From the NCBI RefSeq assembly GCF_006716425.1, contig NZ_VFOZ01000001.1:4402001-4466000 (forward strand): 64,000 nt of DNA, written 5' to 3'. This stretch comes from Actinoallomurus bryophytorum (GTDB lineage Bacteria; Actinomycetota; Actinomycetes; Streptosporangiales; Streptosporangiaceae). This document shows positions 16,840 through 24,651 of the stretch, in pieces (position 1 is the stretch's first letter; each line of letters opens with the position of its first letter). Both the position numbers and the translations under genes were made by a program. The notes under the pieces are model-generated. The model saw only the letters and a list, made by a program, of their open reading frames with translations, was not told the DNA's origin and searched no databases.

Positions 16840-16845
16840 TAAAGT
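16840..16845 (+). promoter_or_regulatory. -10 element TAAAGT, leaderless type
   Basis: TAAAGT begins 14 nt before the ATG at 16854 and no Shine-Dalgarno lies between. This matches the spacing of other leaderless starts in the window. Confidence 0.4.
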
Positions 16846-16853
16846 CCCTTGCC

Positions 16854-17345
16854 ATGAGCGAATTGGGATTAATGGTCGTTCCGGTACGGGCCGGATCGGG
16901 GATGGTCTCGCTACGGTGCGGCCGGCTACCCACGGGCGAGCGTGTCGGCATCGCCTTCACGACGGAGGAGCGCCTGACCGAGACGATGGGTCCGGGCCAG
17001 GAGTGGATCCATTTGCACGAGCGCGCCCTGCGGGCGATGCTCCGCCCTCTGGGCGTGACCCGGATTCAGCTGGACCCCAACGTCCTGGCCACGACGACCG
17101 CCGGCTCGGCGGTCCCGGTGGCGGTGGGAGCGGATGGCGCGCTGGGGGCGATGCCCTGGCGGGCCGTGACGGCCGCCGGGGTGGTGGCGGTGCGCGTCTC
17201 GAGGGCTGGGCGGCCGTCCTCTTGTGGCCCCTCACCCATGTTGAGCTGCGGGTTCGGGTTGAACCCGCTGGACGTACAGGTTTCGTTAAGCGCTCTTGTG
17301 GACGAGACGCCGCGAACGGTTGGCTGTTCGCATGAGGAGTTGTGA
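16854..17345 (+). CDS. SAV_915 family protein, possibly with an altered C-terminus
   Basis: 163 residues. The first 75 or so (MSELGLMVVPVRAGSGMVSL, LPTGERVGIAFTTEERLTETMGPGQEWIHLHERALRAMLRPLGVTRIQLDPN) are of the SAV_915 type, an SseB-like fold of unknown function found as multiple paralogues in Streptomyces and relatives. From about residue 100 the sequence (VAVRVSRAGRPSSCGPSPMLSCGFG) no longer looks like the family and is Ser/Pro/Cys-rich, so a frameshift or a divergent tail is possible. The gene borders the long gene-poor region to its right. Confidence 0.65.
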   Translation: MSELGLMVVPVRAGSGMVSLRCGRLPTGERVGIAFTTEERLTETMGPGQEWIHLHERALRAMLRPLGVTRIQLDPNVLATTTAGSAVPVAVGADGALGAMPWRAVTAAGVVAVRVSRAGRPSSCGPSPMLSCGFGLNPLDVQVSLSALVDETPRTVGCSHEEL

Positions 17346-18291
17346 CGGGAACCTACACCGCGCGCGGCTCGCGCTGCGGGCGCCCCGCACGGTCACGTGG
17401 TGTGCCGGCTCGCGGCGTCCCGGCTTCCCGGCCCCGATCGCCCTGCGCTGCCCTCACCTACGCGAGAGCCGTCCCGTTCACCGGCGCCGGCACCTCTAGG
17501 CCCGTTCCCCGGCCCGCCGTCGTTTCCGTGCGATATCCAGAGCGACGCGCCTCTCCGCGTGGTCCTCGTCGCTCACGGGCGGGTCCGGCCGCCGACACCA
17601 GCACATTCTTAGGCGGGGTCGGATCGTGCTGCCAGCACTGCCGGTGACTGCCGCCGCGCCGCTTGAGTAAGCGGCGATGCCGCCGGCACCTGTTCGTCAG
17701 ACGGCGCCGTCGCTACGCGAGCGCGCCGTTTGACCAGCAGGGCCCCGTTCGACCAACTGGGGCCGTCGGACCCACCGGCCCAGTCGGTCGAGGGCCTACG
17801 TGCCGGTCGGTCCTGCGGACTTGCCGGTCCCGCCGGGGCCCCGTCGGCCCGCGGGCGGTGCGATCAACCGGGCCGTCGGACCTATTGGGTCAGTCGGACC
17901 CACCAGGCCGTCCGATCGAGCGAGCCGCTCCACTACCGGGCCGCCCGACACTGGGTCCGTCATGCCCGTTGGGCTGGCCACCTCGTCCGGTGGTAGCACC
18001 CCATCGACACCGCTCCCTGCGGACGCGGATCATGAAAACCCTGGCGGCCGGTACCGACGAGGCTCACAAACGGGCCTCGGTCTACCGGTCCGCCCCTTTG
18101 CCGCCGCCATGGGCGTGTGTACCCTTGCCGCAGGCGTGATCCCGCGCCTCACCCTCGTTTCCGGTGCTCGCGCCATCGGCTCTGTGAGGGCAAAGGGGAC
18201 CTGTGTTCTCGGGATGCCGGCGACATGCCCCATCCGGCGGGGTCCTGCGGGAGCGTGAGTCCCGGGGGCCGCGCCGTTTGCAGGGAGCATG
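17346..18291. other. Gene-poor region with imperfect Gly-Pro-Thr-like repeats
   Basis: 946 bp without a convincing gene. Open frames exist on both strands but are Arg/Pro/Ser-rich and lack start signals. Between about 17740 and 17920, fragments in two different plus frames read like collagen (PTGAVGPTGPVG; VGPIGSVGPT), and the minus strand also reads GLVGPTDPIGPT, so the pattern comes from a GGNCC-rich nucleotide repeat rather than from one protein. It may be a decayed repeat gene. No RNA gene was recognised. Confidence 0.45.
17761..17897. repeat. Divergent direct repeat, two copies 110 bp apart
   Basis: GGCCGTCGGACCCACCGG (17761-17778) continuing to CAGTCGG at 17787, and GGCCGTCGGACCTATTGG continuing to CAGTCGG at 17871-17897, share about 21 of 27 positions. 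The sequence just upstream of each copy is also related (GACCAACTGG and GATCAACCGG). Confidence 0.55.
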
Positions 18292-19131
18292 ATGACCAGG
18301 CAGAAGTCCCTCAAAACCCGCATACGCACCCGCATGGACAAGACGGGCGAAAGCTACACGACCGCCCGGCGGCGAGTGCTCGCCTCCGCGTCGGAGTCCA
18401 CTGGACCCGGATCCGCCGGATCCGAGCCCACCGCGTCGGAGCTCACCGCGTCCGAACCCACAAGGCCAGAGCCCACCGGACCCGAACTCGCCGGGGCCGA
18501 AGCTTCGGCACTCGATCCCGCGCCCCAGTCCTCCACGCCCGCGCAGAGCGATACTTCCGGCACTTCCGCCTCCGGCATCTCTGGCGGCGTCAAGGCGCAG
18601 GGGCTGGCCGACGCTTCCGTGCGTGAGCGGACCGGCCGGGGCTGGGACGAGTGGTTCGTGCTGCTCGACGCCTGGGGTGCCACGGACCGTACGCACACCG
18701 AGATCGCCCGTCGGCTCATGCACGAACACCAGGTCGACGGCTGGTGGGCGCAGAGCGTCACGGTCGCCTACGAGCAGGCCCGCGGCATGCGTGCGCCCGG
18801 TCAGCGCAGCGACGGGTCCTTCTCCGCGACCGCGAGCAAGACCATCTCCGTACCCGTCGAACGCCTGTTCGCCGCCTTCGACGACGCCGAGCTCCGCGAA
18901 CGCTGGCTGCCCGGTGCCGGGCTCACCGTACGCACGGCCACCGCGCCCAAGTCGTTCCGGGCGGGCCGGGCGGACGGGAGCCGCATCGCTGTCGGCTTTG
19001 TCGCGAAGGGGGATGCGAAGGCGCAGGTCGCGGTCCTGCACGAGAAGCTCGCCGACGCCGAGGCCGCCGCCCGGATGAAGGAGTACTGGCGTGAGCGGCT
19101 CACCGAGTTGAAGCGACTTGCCGAAAACTGA
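18292..19131 (+). CDS. DUF4287/SRPBCC-like domain protein with low-complexity linker
   Basis: 279 residues. The N-terminal block MTRQKSLKTRIRTRMDKTGE plus SYTTARRRVLA is a small basic conserved module. A linker of about 65 residues with repeated S/T-E-P-T units (SEPTASELTASEPTRPEPTGPEL) follows. Residues about 105-275 match proteins annotated as DUF4287 or SRPBCC (START-like): RGWDEWFVLLDAWGATDRTHTEIARRL, GWWAQSVTVAYEQARG, SVPVERLFAAFDD, ERWLPG, LADAEAAARMKEYWRERL. The function is unknown; a ligand-binding fold is likely. ATG 18292 was preferred to 18289 because AGGGAG (18282-18287) is better spaced. Confidence 0.78.
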   Translation: MTRQKSLKTRIRTRMDKTGESYTTARRRVLASASESTGPGSAGSEPTASELTASEPTRPEPTGPELAGAEASALDPAPQSSTPAQSDTSGTSASGISGGVKAQGLADASVRERTGRGWDEWFVLLDAWGATDRTHTEIARRLMHEHQVDGWWAQSVTVAYEQARGMRAPGQRSDGSFSATASKTISVPVERLFAAFDDAELRERWLPGAGLTVRTATAPKSFRAGRADGSRIAVGFVAKGDAKAQVAVLHEKLADAEAAARMKEYWRERLTELKRLAEN

Positions 19132-19234
19132 GTCACAGGCGGCGACAGGGCGCCTACCTGGCGTGACAATGCCATGAGTTCGTGGATCGGCCCACCCGTA
19201 TTTACACCTTTGAGGGGCTCGCAGGCGCATACTA

Positions 19235-19468
19235 ATGAAGATGAAGACACCCCGCGCCGCGACCCGGCGACACCTGCCCACCAGCCCTTTCAAGCCTCCG
19301 GCCGCCGCTCCGCCGGTCGAACGGTTCGCCGTGGACGACCGGGTGAACCATGATCAGTACGGCCTCGGCGTCGTTATCGGCGTCGAGGACGAGGTCGCTG
19401 TACTCGTCGATTTCCGCCCCCGGCAAGAGCGGATTCCGGCGCCGTACAACAAGATGACCAAGCTCTGA
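19235..19468 (+). CDS. Small conserved protein with UvrD/CarD Tudor-like motif
   Basis: 77 residues: a basic N-terminus, then VDDRVNHDQYGLGVVIGVEDEVAVLVDFRP and ending PYNKMTKL. The V.H..YG.G.V....D....VDF pattern is the Tudor-like beta-barrel of UvrD C-terminal and CarD-type proteins that contact RNA polymerase or nucleic acid. Small free-standing versions ending in KMTKL are widespread in actinobacteria with no assigned role. A CATACT hexamer begins 13 nt before the second ATG at 19241, so the protein may start there (MKTPRAATRR) and be leaderless. Confidence 0.7.
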   Translation: MKMKTPRAATRRHLPTSPFKPPAAAPPVERFAVDDRVNHDQYGLGVVIGVEDEVAVLVDFRPRQERIPAPYNKMTKL

Positions 19469-19550
19469 CCCTCCACCGGGTCGCGGGCGCCGTGGAAGCC
19501 CGGCCGTTGCCGACCGTCCGGCAGCGGCCGGTGAACCAGCGGGTCCGGGT

Positions 19551-20087
19551 ATGACCACCGGACCACAGCCCGCGATCGACCTGCTGGTCGCCGGCAACGC
19601 CCGGGAGATCGAACATCCGGGTGGCACCCTCCTCGCGCACCTGCGGCGTGTGCACGGCCTGCTGTCCGAGTGGCAGGCGCGGCCGGCTGTACGGCTCGCC
19701 GGTCTCTGTCACGCCTTCTACGGCACTGACGGCTTCCCCACGGCACTGGGTGACGTGAACCGTCGGGACGAGCTCGCGGCGGTCATCGGCGACGAGGCGG
19801 AACACCTCGTCTACCTCTACGCCGCGTGCGACCGTGACTTCTCCTACTCACGACTCGCGGTGGACGGCGCCCCGTACAAGGATCGTTTCACCGGCATCGA
19901 GTCCCATGAGACGCCACAGACCCGCCGGGACATCGCGGAGATCACCGCGGCGAACGAGCTGGACCTCGCGCAGGTCAATGAGGACTTCCGCGAGGCGTAC
20001 GGCCCGGCCCTGCTCGGACTCCTCACCTCCTGGCGCGTGCTGCTGAGCGACCCCGCCTGGCGCTCCGTATGCACCACCCTGTCCTGA
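19551..20087 (+). CDS. DUF6817 family, HD-like metal-dependent hydrolase fold
   Basis: 178 residues. LLAHLRRVHGLLSEWQARPAVRLAGLCHAFYGTDGFP has histidines spaced as in HD-domain proteins: one in the LAHL helix and one in LCHAFYGT, with a later acidic residue in YAACDRDF. This is the pattern of DUF6817. Such folds usually coordinate a metal and hydrolyse phosphate esters, but the activity here is unproven. It stands alone on the plus strand. The ATG at 19551 has no clear ribosome site. Confidence is good for the family, low for function. Confidence 0.65.
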   Translation: MTTGPQPAIDLLVAGNAREIEHPGGTLLAHLRRVHGLLSEWQARPAVRLAGLCHAFYGTDGFPTALGDVNRRDELAAVIGDEAEHLVYLYAACDRDFSYSRLAVDGAPYKDRFTGIESHETPQTRRDIAEITAANELDLAQVNEDFREAYGPALLGLLTSWRVLLSDPAWRSVCTTLS

Positions 20088-20160
20088 ACTGACCCCTGAC
20101 GCCGCCTGGACCTGCACGGATCCATGATTTTGGGCCGTCGCCACCGGGTAGGCCCGACCC

Positions 20161-20724
20161 ATGACCCAACGCCCGGAGACCATGCCGGAGACCGGCGCCG
20201 TCGGACTGCTGATGCGCCAGCACGAGGAGATCCGCCGCCTCTGCCGGAAGGTCGAGGCGAACATGGGCGCACGACGAGCCGAGGCCTTCGAACGGCTCCG
20301 GCGCCTGCTCGCGGTGCACGAGACGGCCGAAGAGCAGATCGTCCATCCCCTCGTACGACGCGCGGTCCCCTTCGGTGACGAGATCGTCGACGCCCGGCTG
20401 GAGGAGGAGCGGCGCGGTAAGAAGATGCTGCGCGAGCTGGAGCGGATGGGCACCGACGACCCGAGCTTCACCCCGATGTTCGCCCGGTTCCGCGCCGCCG
20501 TGCTCGAGCACGCCGAACGCGAGGAGATCGAGGAGTTCCCGGCCCTGCGCCGGCGTGGCCAGGCCGAGCTCCGCGGCATGGCGGCGGCGATCAAGGCGGC
20601 CGAGGCCATGGCGCCCACCCACCCTCACCCCGGCGTGGAGTCGGCGGTGAGCAACATGCTCTTCGGGGGAATCGTCTCGGTCACGGACCGGCTCCGTGAC
20701 CTGCTTCGCATCCGGCGCCGCTGA
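20161..20724 (+). CDS. Hemerythrin HHE domain protein
   Basis: 187 residues. The first 130 form the four-helix HHE domain with iron ligands in place: MRQHEEIRRL (first His), VHETAEEQIVHPLV (HxxxE and second His), and LEHAEREEIEEFPALR. Bacterial HHE proteins bind a di-iron centre and sense or carry O2, or react with NO and peroxide. The C-terminal 50 residues (MLFGGIVSVTDRLRDLLRIRRR) are amphipathic and basic and could contact membrane or nucleic acid. A TAGGCC hexamer lies 12 nt before the ATG, so the transcript may be leaderless. Confidence 0.88.
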   Translation: MTQRPETMPETGAVGLLMRQHEEIRRLCRKVEANMGARRAEAFERLRRLLAVHETAEEQIVHPLVRRAVPFGDEIVDARLEEERRGKKMLRELERMGTDDPSFTPMFARFRAAVLEHAEREEIEEFPALRRRGQAELRGMAAAIKAAEAMAPTHPHPGVESAVSNMLFGGIVSVTDRLRDLLRIRRR

Positions 20725-20825
20725 GCGGGATCGCCACGCGAGCGGGACCGCGGGCCGTCGAGGGCGGATAACGCAGGTACGGCCGCGCTTGCCGCGTGGT
20801 GACGGACGCCGTGATCATGGCGGGC

Positions 20826-21758
20826 ATGTTGCTGCGTCAGCTCGAGTACCTGGTCGCGCTTGCCCGCGAGCGGCATTTCGCCCGAGCCGCGGACGCCTGT
20901 CATGTGTCGCAGCCCTCGTTGTCCGCGGCGATCCGCAAGCTGGAGCGTGAGCTGGACGTGCCGATCGTGCGGCGTGGGCGGCGTTTCGAGGGGCTGACCC
21001 CCGAGGGGGAGCGCGTGTTGCTCTGGGCGCACCGCATCCTGGCCGAACGCGACGCCCTCGGGCACGAGCTGGAGGCGATGCGCGGCGGCCTGACGGGCAC
21101 GCTGCGTCTCGGGGCCATCCCGACCGCGATGACCGCGGCCTCACTGCTGACGACGCCATTTTGCGAACGGCACCCGAAGGCGCGGGTCCGGATGGAGTCA
21201 TTGTCCTCACGGGAAATCAACCATCGCCTGGCGGAATTCGAGCTCGACGTCGCGGTGACCTATCTGGACGATGACAGTTTGCTGCACGTGCGCAAGACGC
21301 CGCTGTACGAGGAACGCTATTTGCTGCTGACGCCGGCGGACGGGGAATTGGCCGCGTACGGGAAGGCGCGCTGGAGGGACATCGCCGCGCTGCCGTTGTG
21401 CCTGCTCTCACCGGACATGCGCAACCGGCGGATCCTGGACGAGTTCTTCGCCGAGGACGGCGTCACCGCGCTGCCCGCCATCGAGACCGACACCGTCGCG
21501 GGCCTTTACGTGCATCTCATGAGCCGGCGCTGGTCCAGCGTCATCTCCCACGCCTGGCTGCACATGTTCGGCGTCCCCGACGGAATGCGGGTCGTGCCCA
21601 TCGCGAATCCGGTGCACGGCCCGCGGGTCGGGCTCGTCGTCGCCGACCGCAGTCCCGTGCCCATGCAGGCCAGGGCGCTGCTGCGGATCGCCGGAGAGAC
21701 CGACGTACGCGACGCTCTGGACGCACTGCTGGAAAGTCATCTCGGGCCGCCCGCGTAA
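20826..21758 (+). CDS. LysR family transcriptional regulator, likely regulator of formate dehydrogenase
   Basis: 310 residues. MLLRQLEYLVALARERHFARAADACHVSQPSLSAAIRKLEREL is the LysR winged helix-turn-helix. The C-terminal two-lobe effector domain follows (GTLRLGAIPTAMTAASLL; LPLCLLSPDMRNRRILDEFF). The frame is open 10 codons upstream, but ATG 20826 matches the family start. The NAD-formate dehydrogenase gene begins 120 bp downstream, and the gap holds a LysR-type box, so it probably responds to formate or a C1 signal. Unlike the usual divergent layout, regulator and target are on the same strand. Confidence 0.88.
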   Translation: MLLRQLEYLVALARERHFARAADACHVSQPSLSAAIRKLERELDVPIVRRGRRFEGLTPEGERVLLWAHRILAERDALGHELEAMRGGLTGTLRLGAIPTAMTAASLLTTPFCERHPKARVRMESLSSREINHRLAEFELDVAVTYLDDDSLLHVRKTPLYEERYLLLTPADGELAAYGKARWRDIAALPLCLLSPDMRNRRILDEFFAEDGVTALPAIETDTVAGLYVHLMSRRWSSVISHAWLHMFGVPDGMRVVPIANPVHGPRVGLVVADRSPVPMQARALLRIAGETDVRDALDALLESHLGPPA

Positions 21759-21775
21759 ATTTCGGCGCCGGACTG

Positions 21776-21790
21776 ATAGGCGCGCTCTAT
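21776..21790 (+). promoter_or_regulatory. Putative LysR-type box upstream of fdh
   Basis: ATAG-N7-CTAT, a 15-bp dyad that also fits T-N11-A. A further ATAG at 21797-21800 makes a second dyad with the shared CTAT. Its centre is about 59 bp upstream of the predicted fdh transcription start, the usual recognition-site position. Confidence 0.55.
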
Positions 21791-21811
21791 CCCGTCATAG
21801 CGAATTTCGTT

Positions 21812-21840
21812 TTGACGCTCCTGGTGATTGCATACAAAGT
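21812..21840 (+). promoter_or_regulatory. Putative fdh promoter
   Basis: TTGACG (21812-21817) is a good -35. CAAAGT (21835-21840) lies 17 bp downstream; TACAAA at 21833 is an alternative with 15-bp spacing. The weak -10 fits an activator-dependent promoter. Confidence 0.45.
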
Positions 21841-21878
21841 CAGTGGCACCTGCCGGAGAACGGAAAAGGAGCCAGATC

Positions 21879-23036
21879 ATGGCCAAGGTGCTGTGCGTTC
21901 TGTACGACGACCCTGTCGATGGCTACCCGACTTCCTACGCTCGCGATGACCTACCGCGAATCGATCACTATCCCGGCGGCCAGACCACTCCGACCCCGCG
22001 CGGCCTCGACTTCACGCCGGGCCATCTTCTCGGCAGCGTCTCCGGCGAACTCGGACTGCGCCGGTTCCTCGAGAGCGCCGGTCACACCTTCGTGGTCACC
22101 TCGGACAAGGAAGGCGACGACTCGGAGTTCGACCGCGAACTTCCCGACGCGGACGTCGTGATCTCCCAGCCGTTCTGGCCCGCGTACCTGACCGCCGACC
22201 GCATCGCCAAGGCACGGAACCTGAAACTCGCGATCACCGCCGGCATCGGCTCGGACCACGTCGACCTCGACGCCGCCGTCGCCCGCGACGTCACCGTCGC
22301 CGAGGTCACGTTCTCCAACAGCATCAGCGTCGCCGAGCACGTCGTGATGATGATGCTGTCCATGGTCCGTGACTACCTGCCGGCGCACCAGTGGGTCCTC
22401 GACGGCGGCTGGAACATCGCCGACTGCGTGAGCCGGTCCTATGACATCGAGGGCATGCACGTCGGCACGGTCGCCGCCGGTCGCATCGGGCTCGCCGTGC
22501 TCCGCCGGCTCAAGCCCTTCGACGTCCAGCTGCACTACACCGACCGGCACCGGCTGCCGGAGCCCGTGGAACGAGAGCTCGGCCTGACCTTCCACGAGAG
22601 CACGGCCGACATGGTCCCCCACTGTGACGTCGTCACGATCAACGCGCCTCTTCACCCCGAGACCGAGGGGCTCTTCGACGACAAGCTGATCGCCACGATG
22701 AAGAACGGCGCCTACCTGATCAATACGGCCCGCGCGAAGATCTGTGACCGCGACGCGATCGCCCGCGCGCTGCGCAGCGGCCGCCTCGCCGGGTACGCCG
22801 GTGACGTCTGGTACCCCCAGCCCGCCGGGCCCGACCACCCCTGGCGAGCCATGCCGCACCACGGCATGACCCCGCACATCTCCGGCTCCTCGCTGTCCGC
22901 CCAGGCCCGCTACGCCGCCGGGACCCGCGAGATCCTGGAGTCCTGGCTCGCCGGAACCCCCATCCGTGAGGAGTACCTCATCGTCGACAAGGGCCACCTG
23001 GCCGGCACCGGCGCGCACTCGTACTCCACGCGCTGA
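21879..23036 (+). CDS. fdh: NAD-dependent formate dehydrogenase
   Basis: 385 residues, full length for the metal-free D-2-hydroxyacid dehydrogenase-type enzyme that oxidises formate to CO2 with NAD. AKVLCVLYDDPVDGYPTSYA, QPFWPAYLT (substrate-contact segment), the Asn in TFSNSISVAEHV, the NAD fold VGTVAAGRIG, the catalytic Arg in NTARAKICDR, the Gln in WYPQPAGPDHPW and the His in MTPHISGSS are all present. AAAAGGAG (21863-21870) precedes ATG 21879. Its role would be C1 oxidation or formate detoxification and NADH supply. It converges on the YchJ gene 11 bp away. Confidence 0.95.
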   Translation: MAKVLCVLYDDPVDGYPTSYARDDLPRIDHYPGGQTTPTPRGLDFTPGHLLGSVSGELGLRRFLESAGHTFVVTSDKEGDDSEFDRELPDADVVISQPFWPAYLTADRIAKARNLKLAITAGIGSDHVDLDAAVARDVTVAEVTFSNSISVAEHVVMMMLSMVRDYLPAHQWVLDGGWNIADCVSRSYDIEGMHVGTVAAGRIGLAVLRRLKPFDVQLHYTDRHRLPEPVERELGLTFHESTADMVPHCDVVTINAPLHPETEGLFDDKLIATMKNGAYLINTARAKICDRDAIARALRSGRLAGYAGDVWYPQPAGPDHPWRAMPHHGMTPHISGSSLSAQARYAAGTREILESWLAGTPIREEYLIVDKGHLAGTGAHSYSTR

Positions 23037-23047
23037 CCCCGGCCCCG

Positions 23048-23461
23048 CTAGCCGCGGTCGTAAGCGAGGGGAGCGACGTACAGCCAGGCACCGTCCTGGA
23101 CCACGAAGCGGCTGTTCTCCTCCTGGTATCCGGGACGTCCGCGCTCGACGTAGTGGGCGCGGAAGCGGACGGTCCCGTCGTCGTCGAGGAAGCCTCCGCC
23201 AGAGGTCTGGAGCACCTCCAGGCGCTCCCACCGCAGGGCCTTGTCGAAGTCGATGTGCGGGGGCCGCGTCGACGGATGCCAGGTACGCAGGAGGTACGCC
23301 TCGTCACCGACGCAGAAGGCGCTGAACCGCGAGCGCATGAGCCGCTCCGCGGTCGGCGCCTTCGCGTCCCCGCGGTGAAGACGCCCGCAACAGTCCTCGT
23401 ACGGTGCGGGCAGCCCGCAAAAGCAGGGCGTGACGGAGGCGGGCGGGCCGTGCTGGGTCAT
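23048..23461 (-). CDS. YchJ family (UPF0225) protein with SEC-C zinc motif
   Basis: 137 residues. CFCGLPAPYEDCCGRLHRG is the SEC-C-type zinc cluster at the N-terminus. It is followed by PTAERLMRSRFSAFCVGDEAYLLRTWHPSTRP, typical of YchJ, and an NTF2-like beta sheet (WERLEVLQTSGGGFLDDDGTVRFRAHY). The function is not known. The ATG at 23461 lies 13 nt after CACAAT on the minus strand without a ribosome site. An in-frame ATG at 23470 would add MRG. It converges on fdh and diverges from the methyltransferase gene. Confidence 0.88.
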   Translation of the reverse strand: MTQHGPPASVTPCFCGLPAPYEDCCGRLHRGDAKAPTAERLMRSRFSAFCVGDEAYLLRTWHPSTRPPHIDFDKALRWERLEVLQTSGGGFLDDDGTVRFRAHYVERGRPGYQEENSRFVVQDGAWLYVAPLAYDRG

Positions 23462-23604
23462 GCCCCTCATTGTGCCGCCGGCTCGGGGCGGACGGCCTGC
23501 CGCCGGTCGTCCCGGCACCGCCGTGGAGGGCGGTCGACGCGGACCAGGTGTGCGATCGCGCGGCACGGCCGCCTCCGGCCCAACAGGGGAGTACGGTGCC
23601 CGCT

Positions 23605-24255
23605 GTGACCGAAGCCTCCTACCTGAGCACGACGCGGACGGCCTACGACGCCGCCGCCGTGCGCTACGCCGAGCAGGTCGGCGACCACCTTGTGGACCTG
23701 CCGCTGGACCGTGCGCTGATCGCCGCGTTCGCCGAACTCGTACGCGCCACGGACGCCGGCCCGGTCGCGGACCTCGGCTGCGGCCCCGGCCGCGTGACGG
23801 CGCATCTCCACTCTCTCGGCCTGCCCGCGTTCGGCGTCGACCTGTCCCCGACCATGATCGATCTGGCCCGTCAGGCACACCCGGACCTGAGGTTCGAGGT
23901 GGGGTCGATGACCGACCTGGATATCGGTGACGGGACTCTGGCCGGCGTTCTCGCCTGGTACTCCATCATCCACACCCCACCGGAGGAGCTCCCGGCCGTC
24001 CTCACCGAGCTCCACCGCGTACTGGCGCCGGGCGGCCACCTGCTCGTCGCCTTCTTCCAGGCCGACGACGAGTCCGGCGTGCTGGCGGAGCCGTTCGACC
24101 ACAGGGTGACGCCCGGTTATCGCTGGTCCGTCGACGGCTTCGCCGAGCTCCTGCACAAGGCCGGCTTCACCGAGTCCGCCCGGCTGCGCCGCGAGCCGAA
24201 CGAGACCGAGAGGTTCCCGCGCGGCCATCTCCTCGTGCGCAAACCGGCCGGCTGA
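23605..24255 (+). CDS. Class I SAM-dependent methyltransferase
   Basis: 216 residues from GTG 23605. Motif I VADLGCGPGRVTAHL, then FGVDLSPTMIDLARQ (acidic residue for the SAM ribose), and motif post-I GVLAWYSIIHTPPEELP, where W-Y-S replaces the more usual D. A C-terminal SVDGFAELLHKAGF helix follows. This is the Methyltransf_25/UbiE-like group and the substrate is unknown. TACGGT begins 13 nt before GTG 23605, arguing for a leaderless start there; GTG 23596 overlaps that hexamer and has AGGGGAG upstream, so it remains an alternative. Confidence 0.85.
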   Translation: MTEASYLSTTRTAYDAAAVRYAEQVGDHLVDLPLDRALIAAFAELVRATDAGPVADLGCGPGRVTAHLHSLGLPAFGVDLSPTMIDLARQAHPDLRFEVGSMTDLDIGDGTLAGVLAWYSIIHTPPEELPAVLTELHRVLAPGGHLLVAFFQADDESGVLAEPFDHRVTPGYRWSVDGFAELLHKAGFTESARLRREPNETERFPRGHLLVRKPAG

Positions 24256-24273
24256 CATCCGGGGGAGAGGGCG

Positions 24274-24567
24274 ATGGGTCTGTATCGCACACATCAGGAC
24301 TACCAGGAGATCCGCGAGTGGGAGAACCGCCTGAGGGCGCTGGTCGAGTCCCTCTCCGACCGGCTGGAGGCCGCCCAGCGTGAGGATGCCCTGGAGTTCC
24401 TCGCGCACGGAGAGTCCGGGCTGTTGATCGAGTTCCTGTCCTACTGCGTCGGCGAGTACGGCCACCCGCTCGCCGACGCCGAACGCACCGAACTCCTCGC
24501 CGTCGCCACCGCGTCGGGCGAGCAGGTACGCGCCCGGGTCGCCCGCGACCTGGGCGAGGCGAGCTGA
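24274..24567 (+). CDS. Small uncharacterised helical protein
   Basis: 97 residues, nearly all alpha-helical by composition: a coiled-coil-like start (EIREWENRLRALVESLSDRLE) and two further helices (EFLAHGESGLLIEFLSYCVGEY; DAERTELLAVATASG). The E..AHGE.G.AIE.L pattern resembles small MafI-like immunity proteins, but the match is weak and no toxin gene is nearby. GGGGAGAGG lies just upstream, and it starts 18 bp after the methyltransferase stop, so the two are probably co-transcribed. Confidence 0.55.
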   Translation: MGLYRTHQDYQEIREWENRLRALVESLSDRLEAAQREDALEFLAHGESGLLIEFLSYCVGEYGHPLADAERTELLAVATASGEQVRARVARDLGEAS

Positions 24568-24651
24568 CGCACCCGGCGTCCCCTGGCTACCCGAGCGCCG
24601 CGCGCGGCCGGGCGCCGGCCGGTCCGGACGGCGGGCGCGGCAGGCCGCCGC

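Noticed and set aside
17663-18139. Collagen-like protein gene
   Set aside because: The Gly-Pro-Thr reading switches frames and also occurs on the minus strand; no ribosome site or signal peptide, so no single protein is supported.
24274-24567. Immunity protein of a toxin system
   Set aside because: Similarity to MafI-like proteins is weak and there is no toxin gene adjacent.
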